Assembly (NCBI GenBank): GCA_037179515.1
Contig: JAXCGZ010002394.1
Location: 37,501 to 61,536 of the forward strand
Source of the DNA: Halocaridina rubra
Lineage: Eukaryota; Arthropoda; Malacostraca; Decapoda; Atyidae
Reading direction: 5' to 3'
DNA length: 24,036 nt
Below are positions 1 to 9,180 of this stretch, piece after piece (the stretch's first letter is position 1; every line of letters begins with the position of its first letter). The notes under the pieces are model-generated. The model was not told where the DNA came from and ran no database searches. It saw nothing but the letters and a program-made list of their open reading frames with translations. A program made the translations under genes and the position numbers.

Positions 1-1394
1 GTGATAATGACGTGACATACATACTCGTTTACAATTATTTTTTCGTTTACGTACTGTATAAACCCTCCCTGCACTGTTAAAAAAAGACCCTTTACATTAT
101 AAATAACAGCAAGCAACGTAAATTCTTATGAAAGTGATAATTAAAATTACGGTGAATGAGGTGATAATGACGTGACATACATACTCATTTACAATTATTT
201 TTTCGTTTACGTACTGTATAAATGAGTATGCACTGTTAAAAAAACACCCTTTACATTATAAATAACAGCAAGCAACGTAAATTTTTATGAAAGTGATAGA
301 TAAAATTACAGTGAATGAGGTGATAATGACGTGACATACATATCATTTACAATTATTTTTTCGTTTACGTACTGTATAAACCCTCCCTGCACTGTTAAAA
401 AAAACACCCTTAACATTATAGATAACAGCAAGCAACGTAAATTTTTATGAAAGTGATAGGAAAACTTACCGTGAATGTGATGATGACGTGACATACATAC
501 TCATTTACAATTATTTTTTCGTTTACGTACTGTATAAACCCTCCCTGCACTGTTGAAAAAACACCCTTTACATTACAAATAACAGCAAGCAACGTAAATT
601 TTTATGAAAGTGATAGATAAAATTACGGTGAATGAGGTGATAATGATGTGACATACATACTCATTTACAATTATTTTTTTGTTTACGTACTGTATAAACC
701 CTCCCTGCACTGTTAAAAAACACCCTTCACATTATAAATAACAGCAAGCAACGCAAATTTTTATAAAAGTGATAGATAAAATTACGGTGAATGAGGTGAT
801 AATGACGTGACATACATACTCGTTTACAATTATTTTTTCGTTTACGTACTGTATAAACCCTCCCTGCACTGTTAAAAAAACACCCTTTACATTATAAATA
901 ACAGCAAGCAACGTAAATTTTTATGAAAGTGATAGATAAAATTACGGTGAATGAGGTGATAATGACGTGACATACATACTCATTTACAATTATTTTTTCG
1001 TTTACGTACTGTATAAACCCTCCCAGCACTGTTAAAAAAACACCCTTTACATTATAAATAACAGCAAGCAACGTAAATTTTTATGAAAGTGATAGATAAA
1101 ATTACGGTGAATGAGGTGATAATGACGTGACATACATACTCATTTATAATTATTTTTTCGTTTACGTACTGTATAAACCCTCTTTGCACTGTTAAAAAAC
1201 ACCCTTTACATTATAAATAACAACAAGCAACGTAAATTTTTATGAAAGTGATAGATAAAATTACCATGAATGAGGTGATGATGACGTGACACACATACTC
1301 ATTAACAATTATTTTTTCGTTTACAAACTGTATAAACCCTCCCTGCACTGTTAAAAAAAACACCCTTTATATTATAAATAACAGCACGCAACGT
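1..1394 (+). repeat. 160-bp minisatellite array I (about 8.7 copies)
   Basis: A tandem repeat with unit length 157-160 bp. The marker GTGATAATGACGTGAC recurs near 1, 161, 320, 477, 637, 796, 956, 1116 and 1275, with a few point changes. Each unit also holds TACTGTATAAACCCTCC and ATAAATAACAGCAAGCAACG. The array is cut by the window edge on the left. On the right it runs into the terminal region of a Tigger-like element, so it appears to be internal sequence of a transposon and not a free satellite. Short ORFs in it are not conserved between copies and are judged non-coding. Confidence 0.95.
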
Positions 1395-1549
1395 AAATTT
1401 AAAAAAAAAATGAAAATACTGAAAAAAAAAATTTCAATATTTTAATATTTTTGCGTATACCCATAAAATAAAATAATAATTTATCCAAAAAAAAACCGCG
1501 ATAGAGTGAGAACGCGAACCAAGAAGCGCGAATAACCGGGGTAACACTG
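1395..1549 (+). mobile_element. Right terminal region of a Tigger-like element
   Basis: An A/T-rich stretch is followed by a terminus containing CGCGATAGAGTGAGAACGCG and ending in GTAACACTG, then TA at 1550-1551. The same terminal block recurs at 17830-17985 and, inverted, at 19452-19697. Read inward from its end, the minus strand (CAGTGTTACCCCGG...) resembles the other end of this family, CAGTGTTCCCTC. A CAGT start and TA flank are typical of TcMar-Tigger/pogo termini. The left end of this copy lies outside the window. Confidence 0.75.
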
Positions 1550-1557
1550 TAATATCA

Positions 1558-1590
1558 TCAGAGAAATAGCGTGTGAGGGTGCATTAGCTG
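1558..1590 (-). repeat. Inverted fragment of the ~176-bp monomer of the 10985-13516 array
   Basis: On the minus strand this short segment matches the monomer part that reads CAGCTGATGCACCCTCGCAC followed by GCTATTTCCCTGA, with a few substitutions. It is the only recognisable piece in 1552-1747; I see nothing else there. Confidence 0.55.
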
Positions 1591-1747
1591 TAAAGGAAGA
1601 GTGACAGCAGCCTCGTCCTCACTGCCACCATCAATGTTGCCAGAATACATAAATGAGAGAAATGATAAATACAAAAAACATACAAGTAAGCTGGTAAGTT
1701 ATTTCAAGTATCTTAAAGATGAAGTACAATTTTATTTAAATTACAGT

Positions 1748-1974
1748 ACTACCATCTTGTAATTGTAGTCGCCGTGGCTCAGTCGGTAGCGTCTCCGACT
1801 CTGAGGCGTCAGGTCGAGGGTTCGCGCCCCGTCACGGTCTGAGGTTAGCAAAGGCATGCACTCAGCGTAAGGATTACATCTGCCAAAACAAGTCCTTCGC
1901 AAGAAGGCAACCGTCCTAGCCCTTGGTAGATAAGGGAGTCCGTGACGTAAAACCGGAACTACCATCTTGTAATT
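1748..1974 (+). mobile_element. tRNA-derived SINE with perfect 17-bp target-site duplication
   Basis: The SINE body (1765-1957, 193 bp) starts with a tRNA-like head. It has an A-box-like TGGCTCAGTCGG and a B-box-like GGGTTCGCGCCCC, and GCCGTG near the start can pair with CACGGT. A non-tRNA body follows (CTGCCAAAACAAGTCCTTCG...) and ends in GTGACGTAAAACCGGA. It is flanked on both sides by the identical 17-mer ACTACCATCTTGTAATT (1748-1764 and 1958-1974), the signature of LINE-mediated insertion. A second copy of the family is at 13770-13960. The perfect duplication suggests a fairly recent insertion. It is non-coding; pol III transcription is inferred from the boxes only. Confidence 0.88.
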
Positions 1975-2002
1975 AATATATATCTTAAAACGTGCCATAC
2001 AT

Positions 2003-2400
2003 TTGAAAATAAAAACATCCGCTTTATCTGGCAACACTGGCCACCATGCTAAGCCTGTTGGCAATGGCATAATAGAGGTCATTAATTTGTTTACTGTACA
2101 TAAATTTAAAAATAAAGATACCACCTGCCCAACGTGTGTACAATGTAAAGAGAGCCTAGAACATTTTCTACTATTTTGTGAAGCATATGTACAAATAAGA
2201 TCAGAATATAGTTTTTTAGCTCAGCCATATATAGAAAAGAAAACTGAAATAATTGCTAATATATTGTTATTTCGAAATTGTAGTGAAAAAGACGTCAAAG
2301 AAAGAAAATATTTATAAAAAGAATTTGTAGAAAAAGAAATCAAACAATAAAAACCGCACAAACAATTTAGCAAAGCAAATCCAAGACTTGGGAGCCGTTG
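2003..2400 (+). pseudogene. 3' remnant of a LINE polyprotein with C-terminal zinc knuckle
   Basis: The frame open over 2003-2317 encodes a cysteine/histidine cluster, CPTCVQC followed by H and C in LEHFLLFC, with a downstream stretch IIANILLFRNCSEKD. This Cx2C...H...C pattern near the C-terminus is typical of RNase H-bearing or Jockey/I-type LINE polyproteins. The assigned start is only the first Met of an already truncated frame. Coding traces continue past the stop at 2315-2317 toward 2400 in the same and neighbouring frames, ending near TACTACTACTAC. The EN and RT domains are absent. The SINE at 1748-1974 lies immediately upstream and may have inserted into the older LINE. Exact clade is unresolved. 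Confidence 0.6.
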
Positions 2401-2478
2401 CAAAAGGCATATTCCACCAAACTATACTACTACTACAGTAAATCTGTATATCTCGGCTAGCCTAGGGACAAGCTAATT

Positions 2479-2507
2479 CGATTTAAGTCGTTTTTTGACT
2501 TAAATCG
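2479..2507. repeat. Perfect 11-bp inverted repeat (hairpin)
   Basis: CGATTTAAGTC (2479-2489) and GACTTAAATCG (2497-2507) are exact reverse complements around a 7-nt loop, GTTTTTT. It lies between the LINE remnant and the first TA tract. It could be the tip of an unrecognised element or a foldback scar; no function is assigned. Confidence 0.7.
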
Positions 2508-2550
2508 TCTCTCCTGGAACCAATTAACGATATTAGGTGAGGTATACCTG

Positions 2551-2552
<2 letters not shown>

Positions 2553-2641
<89 letters not shown>
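2553..2641. repeat. (TA)n microsatellite 1
   Basis: An uninterrupted TA dinucleotide tract of about 88 bp. It ends exactly at the CAGTG terminus of the Tigger-derived element at 2642. Apparent ORFs across it encode only alternating Ile-Tyr and are artefacts. Confidence 0.97.
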
Positions 2642-2644
<3 letters not shown>

Positions 2645-2747
2645 TGTTCCCTCCCTTGTCGCGGTAGTTCAGTTCCGGGACCCGGCGCGAACCAGGAAAA
2701 CCGCGGAGTAGGATCAGCCTTTATGTACATAGATATTTTGATTTATT

Positions 2748-2950
2748 TTTACGTTTACACTGTATAAACCCTCCCTGTACTGTTAACAAACCACCCTTTA
2801 CTTCATAAATAACAGCATGCAACGTAAATTTATATGAAAGTGATAGATAAAATTACGGTGAATGAAGTGGTAATTACATGACATACTCATTTACAATTAT
2901 TTTTAAGTTTAGGTACTGTATAAACCCTCCCTGCACTGTTAAAAAAACAT
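2748..2950 (+). repeat. 160-bp repeat, about 1.2 copies
   Basis: This segment matches the 160-bp unit of array I, including ACTGTATAAACCCTCCCTG twice (about 2760 and 2918) and ATAAATAACAGCATGCAACG. It lies directly inside the left terminal region of the element, the same position it takes in the copy at 16691-17985. Confidence 0.85.
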
Positions 2951-3718
2951 GAACTATCTCACGTAGGTGAGAGCTACTGGAAATATAAATATATATGCTA
3001 GCTCACGTAGCTATCGGACACCATATTTCGCATGATGCAATACTGTGAGTAATACTGTACGTACGTATATCTAACTTTATGTTTTTTACTATTTTTTACT
3101 GTTTTATTATTCTTAGGCTAGGAAATACTTGTTTTATCTATAAAATAATGAAAATTTTAATATTCACTAGGTCACGTAAGTGAGAGCCTTTGCGTTTTCA
3201 GAAACACTGATACCGGTATCGTATTTTACGTGGTGCAATACTGTTTACTATTTTTTACTGTTTTATTATTTTTAGGCTAAGAAATACGTTTTTTAATCAA
3301 TAAAATCATGAAACTACTGGAAATATAAATATATATGCTAGCTCACATAGCTATCGGACACTATTTCGCATGATGCAATACTGTGAGTTATACCGTACAT
3401 ACGTACGTATATCTAAATTTATGTATATGCTAGATCACGTAGCTATTGGACACTATTTCGCATGATGCAATACTGTGAGTTATACTGTACGTACGTATAT
3501 CTAAATTTATGTTTTTTACAATTTTTTACTGTTTTATTATTCTGAGGCTAGGAAATACTTGTTTTATTAATAAAATAATGAAAAGTTTAATATTCACTAG
3601 GTCACGTAGGTGAGAGCCTTTGCGTATTCCGAAACACTGATACCGGTATCGTATTTCACATGGTGCAATACTGTTTACTATTTTATTATTCTTAGGCTAA
3701 GAAATACGTTTTATTTAA
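2951..3718 (+). repeat. A/B ~175-bp subterminal repeats, left block
   Basis: Alternating related units. Type A contains GCTAGCTCACGTAGCTATCGG and GCATGATGCAATACTGTGAG (near 2998, 3338 and 3425). Type B contains TCACGTAAGTGAGAGCC and the 12-bp palindrome GATACCGGTATC (3209-3220 and 3639-3650). Both share the tail TTTTTTACTGTTTTATTATT followed by CTTAGGCTA. The same A/B series reappears at 7590-8260 on the other side of the LINE. No coding capacity was recognised. Confidence 0.8.
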
Positions 3719-3791
3719 TAAATAACAGCATGCCAGCGTAAATTTATATGACATACTCATGTACATGGGTATTTTACAATTATATTTACGT
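3719..3791 (+). repeat. Partial 160-bp repeat interrupted by LINE insertion
   Basis: AATAACAGCATGCCAGCGTAA begins the segment and TTACAATTATATTTACGT ends it. The unit resumes after the LINE at 7157 with TTTACGTTTACTGTATAAACC. The string TTTACGT (3785-3791 and 7157-7163) is present on both sides and is the candidate target-site duplication. Confidence 0.7.
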
Positions 3792-3864
3792 GCCCTGTGG
3801 GGCGGGCACAAAATCAAAGAATAGCCTCACCGTATTCCCTGCGTGTCGTAAAAGGTGACTAAAT

Positions 3865-5685
3865 GTGGACGGAGCGGGGGGACTAGGAATCCTCCCCTTG
3901 TATCAACCTCCTGCGAGATGTCAAAGAAGAAGGGGAGTAGATGGGAGAATAACTTCTCCCCAAACTCTAGTTTTGGGGTGTCTAAATGTGCGTGGTTGTA
4001 GTACGATAGAGAGCAAAAGATGTGAGATTGGATATATGTTTGGTAGGAGGAGGATGGATGTATTGGCATTGTGTGAGATGAAGATGAAAGGAAAAGGAAA
4101 AGTGGCATTTGGTGATGTGACGGGTAGGGTGTCTGGGGTTGAAAGGGGGAGAGCGAGAGAAGGTGTGGCATTATTGCTGAGTGAATGGATGGTAAATCAT
4201 GTAGTGGAATGGAAAGAAGTGTCATCTAGGCTGATGTGGGCGAGGGCTAGGATAGTAAGGGAATGTTGGGCTTTTGTAAGTGCGTATGGGCCAGGATGTG
4301 AGAGAAGTGAGGAAGAGCGGGATGAATTCTGGAATGAGTTAACTAGATGTGTGGATGGTCTGAGTAGAAGGAACTATGTAGTTGTGTTGGGTGACTTGAA
4401 TGCCAGAGTGGGTGAAGGAGAGATAGAAGGTGTTGTAGGAAAGTATGGGATACCAGGTGGGAATGAGAGTGGCGAGAGACTGTTAGATATGTGTGTGGAG
4501 CAAGAGTTGGTGATAGGTAATAGTTTATATAAGAAGAAGTTAATAAATAAGTATACATGGATGAGAGTGGTAAATGGAAGAGTGAAAGAGAGAGCATTGA
4601 TGGATTATGTGTTGGTAGCAAAGAGCATGGTTGGTAGAGTGAAAGATGTACATGCATTCAGGGGTGTGGCTGCTGGGATATCTGATCATTTTTTGGTAGA
4701 AGCAAAAGAGTGGGGAAATAGTGTGGGGGGATGTAGAAGGGAAATAGTGAAAGTGGAAGAGTTGAAAAAGCCAGAGAATAGACAGGAATATCAGGACAGG
4801 TTGAGAGTGGCATATGACAGGGTGAAAGAAAGAGAAGTTGGGGAGTTAGGGGAGGAATGGGGGTTGATGAAAGAATGTTTTGTGGGACATGCAAGTGATG
4901 TGTGTGGAAAGAGGTTTGTTGGAGGTGGCTTGAGGAGGGGCAGCGAGTGGTGGAATGAAGGGGTGAAAATGAAGGTGGAAGAGAAAAAGAGGGCTTTTGA
5001 GGAATGGCTGCAGTGTAAAAGTAGGGAGAAGTATGAAAGATATAGGGAGAAAAATGTGGAAACCAAGCGGAAGGTAGAGGAAGAGAAGAGGTTGGCAAAT
5101 GTTAGGTGGGGACAGGATTTTAGTAGGTCATATGAGGAGAATAAAAAGAAGTTTTGGAAAGAAGTGAAGAGAGTAAGGAAGGGTGGATCGAGGATGGAAG
5201 AGACAGTGAAAGATGTGAATGGACACATGTTAAGAGGGAACGATGCAAGGAAAAGATGGGCAGAATATTTTGAGTGCTTGCTGAATGTTGAGGAAGATAG
5301 AGAGGCAGCTATAGTGGCAGTGGGAGGGGTTCAAGGGCCAGTAATGGGAGATGAAAATGAGAAAGAGATTACAAGAGAGGAGGTGAAAAGGGCATTGTAT
5401 GAAGCGAAAGCAGGTAAAGCACCTGGAATGGATGGTGTGAGAGTGAAGATGTTGAAAGAAGGGGGTGTGACTGCATTGGAATGGTTAGTGAGAGTGTTTA
5501 ATATATGCTTTATGTTGTCATTGGTGCCAGTGGAATGGGTGATTGCCTGTATAGTGCCCCTATACAAAGGTAAGGGAGATATGTATGAATGCAGTAATTT
5601 TAGGGGTATAAGTTTGTTGAGTGTGGTAGGAAAAGTGTATGGAGAATACTGGTTAATAGGATTAGGGATAAGACAGAATATGTGA
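3865..5685 (+). pseudogene. LINE EN-RT polyprotein, N-terminal part (endonuclease and start of RT)
   Basis: Reading from 3865, the apurinic-type endonuclease runs from about residue 37 to 280. Visible motifs are LNVRGC (around 41), the catalytic-Glu motif CEMK, the AYGPG strand, LGDLNARVG (about 177), DYVLV and SDHF (273-276). Such domains nick target DNA in the nucleus to prime reverse transcription. A Lys/Glu/Arg-rich linker, probably helical, follows. The RT begins near residue 517 with GKAPGMDGV and continues through PLYKGKGD and NFRGISLLSVVGKVYG. At about 5640 one base is missing, so the RT frame shifts by one and this reading stops at 5685. The frame begins with GTG and the first in-frame Met is inside the endonuclease, so the true start is uncertain; an ATG at 3863 is out of frame. 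The continuation is at 5682-6518. Confidence 0.85.
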
Positions 5686-6518
5686 TCGCAGAAGTGCAGA
5701 GTGGTTTTAGGAGAGGTAGAGGTTGTATAGATCAGATTTTTATAGTTAGGCAGTTATGTGAGAAATATTTAGCAAAGGGTAAGGATGTGTATTTTGCATT
5801 TTTGGATCTGGAGAAAGCATATGATAGAGTTGATAGAGAGGCTATGTGGAATGTTTTGAGATTATATGGAATTAATGGTAAATTGTTGCATGCAGTGAAG
5901 AGTTTGTATGAGGGCAGCAGAGCTTGTGTTAGGGTAGGGAATGAAGTGAGTGAGTGGTTTCCAGTGAGTGTGGGATTGAGACAGGGATGTGTGATGTCAC
6001 CATGGCTGTTCAATTTGTATATTGATGGAGTTGTAAGAGAGGTGAATGAGCGAGTGCGTGGTCGAGGTTTGAGAATGGTAGATGGGGATGATAACGAGTG
6101 GGAGCAGAGTCAGTTGCTGTTTGCAGATGATACTGTGGTGGTGGCAGATTCAGAGGAAAAGCTGTGTCAGTTAGTGTCAGAATTTGGAATGGTGTGTGAG
6201 AGAAGGAAGTTGCGAGTGAATGTGGGAAAGAGTAAGGTTATGAGGTGTACAAGAAATGAGGATGGCGCTGGATTGAATGTTATGTTGAATGGAGAGACAC
6301 TTGAGAAGGTTAATCAGTTTAAGTATTTAGGCTCGGTTATAGCTGCAAATGGTGGAGTGGAAGCAGATGTGTGTCACAGAGTGAATGAAGGATGTAAAGT
6401 ATTGGGTGCATTGAAAGGAGTGATAAAGAATAGAGAATTGGAAATGAATGTTAAGAAAGTTTTGTATGAGAAAGTGGTTGTGCCAACTGTGATGTATGGA
6501 TCAGAGTTATGGGTATGA
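5682..6518 (+). pseudogene. LINE reverse transcriptase core (second frame segment)
   Basis: This frame carries the catalytic RT core. It begins just after the frameshift with SGFRRGRGC, then motif A FLDLEKAYDRV with its catalytic Asp (about residue 42), motif B GLRQGCVMSPWLFNLYID, motif C FADD (about residues 147-150), motif D LRVNVGKSKVM and motif E FKYLGSV. All expected catalytic Asp residues are present. The true reading frame is already open upstream from about 5640, so 5682 is not a biological start. At about 6513, after SELW, another single base is missing; the reading stops at 6518 and the protein continues in the frame of 6509-6889. No other stop was found in the domain. Confidence 0.87.
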
Positions 6519-6889
6519 AAGTGAGTGAGAGACGGAAACTAAATGTGTTTGAGATGAAATGCTTGAGGAGTATGATTGGTATATCTCGATTGGATAGGGC
6601 TAGGAATGAAGTGGTGAGAGCAAGAACGGGTTTGAGGAGAGAAATTGCAGCCAGAGTAGATATGAATGTTCTGAGATGGTTTGGCCATGTGGAAAGGATG
6701 GATGATGAAAGGCTGCTGAAAAAAGTGATGAATGCGAGAGTTGATGGGAGAAATACTAGAAGGAGGCCTAGGTTTGGATGGATGGATGGAGTAAGGAGAG
6801 CCCTGAATGATAGGAGGATGGATGTGAGGGAAGCAAGCGAGCGTGCTAGGAATAGGAATGAGTGGCAAGCGATCGTGTTGCAGCTCTGA
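6509..6889 (+). pseudogene. LINE C-terminal domain (third frame segment)
   Basis: This 126-residue frame continues the polyprotein after the second frameshift. It contains MKCLRSMIG, then VLRWFGHVERMDDERL and RRRPRFGWMDGV, and ends at a TGA (6887-6889). The WFGHVxRM...ERL block followed by a basic RPxxxWxDG block is characteristic of the C-terminus of RTE-like and related LINE proteins, and helped assign the clade. The Met at 6509 overlaps the previous frame and is not a true start. Its role in these elements is not well defined; nucleic-acid binding is likely from its charge. Confidence 0.85.
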
Positions 6890-7156
6890 TGGGCATCTGC
6901 TGTTACCACGGGGCTGCATCTTACAGAGGTAGCCCTGTGGTAGGGGCAGTAGGAGGAGAGTTGGCAATTGTGAAGCGACACAGGTTGTGGAAGAGCCGGG
7001 AGGATGGGCTGTGGCACTCCAGCAGTGCCATCTGAACGGTTGCTAGCTCCCTCGTCATTGCCCATAGAGCAAAGTAATCCCCCTATTTGTTTTCCTTTCT
7101 TGATGTCGGCTACCCCCCAATTAAAGGGGGAAACAGCCAAGGTAGATAGATAGATT
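6890..7156 (+). other. LINE 3' UTR with terminal hairpin and GATA tail
   Basis: After the TGA the sequence is non-coding. A compact hairpin near its end pairs GGCT (7108-7111) with AGCC (7135-7138) and a C-run (7113-7118) with a G-run (7126-7130) around CAATTAAA. It is followed within 10 nt by GTAGATAGATAGAT. The position next to the tail suggests a recognition structure for target-primed reverse transcription; that role is inferred. Confidence 0.6.
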
Positions 7157-7284
7157 TTTACGTTTACTGTATAAACCCCCCCCTGCACTGTTAAAAAACC
7201 ACCCTTTACTTTATAAATAACAGCATGCAACGTAAATTTATATGTACGTGATAGGTAAACTTAACGTGAATTAGGTGGTAATGA
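7157..7284 (+). repeat. Remainder of the 160-bp repeat after the LINE
   Basis: TTTACGTTTACTGTATAAACC, ATAAATAACAGCATGCAACG and GTGAATTAGGTGGTAATGA are landmarks of the 160-bp unit. It begins immediately at the 3' end of the LINE and stops where the transposase relic begins. Confidence 0.8.
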
Positions 7285-7468
7285 GTTTGTAGACGCCAGA
7301 GGAAATCATTCCGCAGCCAATAACAGCTTTACGGCTGTTATTCATTGACGCCAAAATAGCGGCCGACATATCTAAGAGTTTCACCTTATCTGTTATGGTT
7401 AACATCTTCCTTTGCTGCTTAGGCTCACTACCAGAAGCCTTAGAAGATGAAGGAAGCTTGGGAGGCAT
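7271..7468 (-). pseudogene. Tigger-type transposase N-terminal relic
   Basis: The minus-strand frame starts MPPK, then a Ser/Lys-rich linker and KMLTITDKVKLLDM. This resembles the opening helix-turn-helix of Tigger/pogo (CENP-B-related) transposases, which binds the element's terminal repeats. After LLDM the frame is broken: the following helix, GRYFGVNE, is readable one frame over. The middle of the HTH, the second CENP-B HTH and the whole DDE catalytic domain are missing. The Met start looks genuine because it is preceded on the minus strand by non-coding sequence. Its location inside the 2642-8425 element, on the opposite strand to the LINE, supports a Tigger ancestor for that element. Confidence 0.7.
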
Positions 7469-7589
7469 TGCAGAGGTTGAAAAAGTGAAGAAAACAAATC
7501 ACAAGCACAACGTATTAATAAGCCCAACGTGAACGGCGAACACGTGCGTTAGACTGAACGAGTGAGGCGAGACAATGGAAGATGGTACA

Positions 7590-8290
7590 AGCCTTTGTCC
7601 GAAACGCTGATACCGGTATCGTATTTTACATGGTGCAATACTGTTAGTATTTATGTTCTTTACTGTTTTATTATTCTTAGGCTAAAAAATAGGTTTTTTA
7701 TCAATAAAATCATGAAACTACTGGAAATTTTAATATATATGCTAGCTCACGTAGGTGCGACCACAATACATTGCACGTTATCAGACAGTATTTCACATGA
7801 TGCAATACTGTGAGTTATATATCTAAATTTATGCTTTTAACTATTTTTTACTGTTTTATTACTCATAGGCTAGGAAATACTTGTTTTATCAATAAAATAA
7901 TGAAAATTTCAATATGTACTATCTCACGTAGGTTTGACCCTTTTTGTTTTCCGAAACGCTGATACTGGTATCGTATTTTACATGGTGCAATACTTTTAGT
8001 ATTTATGTTTTTTATTATTTTTTACTGTTTTATTATTCTTAGGCTAAGAAATACGTTTTTTTTATCAATAAAATCATGAAACTACTGGAAATTTTAATAT
8101 ATATGCTAGCTCACGTTGGTGCGACCCCAATACATTGTACGCTATCAGACAGTATTTCACATGATGCTATACTGTGAGTTATATTTCTAAATTTATGTCT
8201 TTTACTATTTTTTACTGTTTTATTATTTCGTAAGCTGGGAAATAAATTTTTTTTCTCAATTGAATAATGAAATTTTTTTTTCAATAAAAA
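7590..8290 (+). repeat. A/B ~175-bp subterminal repeats, right block
   Basis: B units lie near 7600 and 7950, with GATACCGGTATC at 7609-7620 and a one-mismatch version at 7961-7972. A units lie near 7740 and 8105, with GCTAGCTCACGT and ATTTCACATGATGC. They share the ACTGTTTTATTATTCTTAGG tail with the left block at 2951-3718. No coding sequence is supported. Confidence 0.8.
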
Positions 8291-8557
<267 letters not shown>

Positions 8558-9180
8558 GTATATTTCGGTGTATAAGTCGGCCTACAGATAAGTCGACCCA
8601 AAAATGAGAGTAATTTTTTATGATTTTTGCTAATATCTGAGGTATAGGTCGACCTCTAAAATACAGAACTCGCCTACCGTAAATTATCGGCTAGCCTAAG
8701 CAGCAGTGTAAAAGTTGAAATACGAAACTCGCCTAAGTTATAGGCTAGCCTAAGCAGCAGTGTAAAAGTTACCATATATAAAACACCGGGCATTAATTAA
8801 AGACTACCGGTATGTTATTACAAACGTTGTTCTACTTACAATATGAAATAATATATAAGGTAGTATTAATATAAATCTCTATAAAAATGACGAAATAGAT
8901 TCATTTCTCCGCACGATCGTAACGTAAACAAAAGCGTGTTCATATGGGTGAATTATTCGAAACGTTCCAAGCAGCTGACAAGCTCATTATAGCAACTAAC
9001 AGCCCCCGCCTTCTTCTTCCTCTTCTAAGCACAACTACCATACTACCTCATCAAACAGCTTCTGTTGGTAGTTTGCATACTCATATACTTTCACTTCGTT
9101 TTCTCTCTAATTCAGTCTGGTCCTAACTCTCCTACTAACCAGAGAAAATTCTTTAAATATTTTTTACACTTAAGCTACCC

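Larger units (their letters stand above)
3792..7156 (+). mobile_element. Near-full-length RTE-like non-LTR retrotransposon
   Basis: A ~3.4-kb element with a short 5' leader containing GTGTCGTAAAAGGTGACTAA, one EN-RT coding region with a conserved C-terminal domain, a 3' UTR of about 267 bp with a GC hairpin, and a 3' end GTAGATAGATAGAT in place of poly(A). A 7-bp TTTACGT flanks both sides. The architecture (apurinic-type endonuclease, then RT, short simple-repeat tail) fits the RTE/BovB group. Clade assignment rests on motif order and C-terminal resemblance only. The coding strand is very poor in C, rich in G and A. Only two single-base frameshifts were found, so this is a fairly young copy but not functional as it stands. 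Confidence 0.85.

Noticed and set aside
1..1394. CRISPR-like array
   Set aside because: The 160-bp units are repeated whole, with no unique spacers, in a eukaryotic transposon context.
1741..2124. 127-residue minus-strand ORF, with a related one at 13629-13967
   Set aside because: The shared residues come from the two SINE copies, which are non-coding tRNA-derived repeats.
2533..2767. ORFs with long Ile-Tyr runs on both strands (also at 8326-8601, 10089-10298, 13595-13967, 16507-16716, 17644-18217, 19359-19664)
   Set aside because: They are translations of (TA)n microsatellites, open in every frame; there is no protein domain.
3827..6013. Several long minus-strand ORFs opposite the RTE-like LINE (3827-4225, 4343-4657, 4658-5098, 4791-5228, 5331-5567, 5732-6013) and 6451-7230
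   Set aside because: They arise from the C-poor coding strand, which leaves few antisense stops; composition is Ser/Pro/Leu/His-rich with no domain.
8944..9126. 60-residue ORF upstream of the pogo-type transposase
   Set aside because: Lies in the expected 5' non-coding part of the element and has no similarity to transposase domains that I can recognise.
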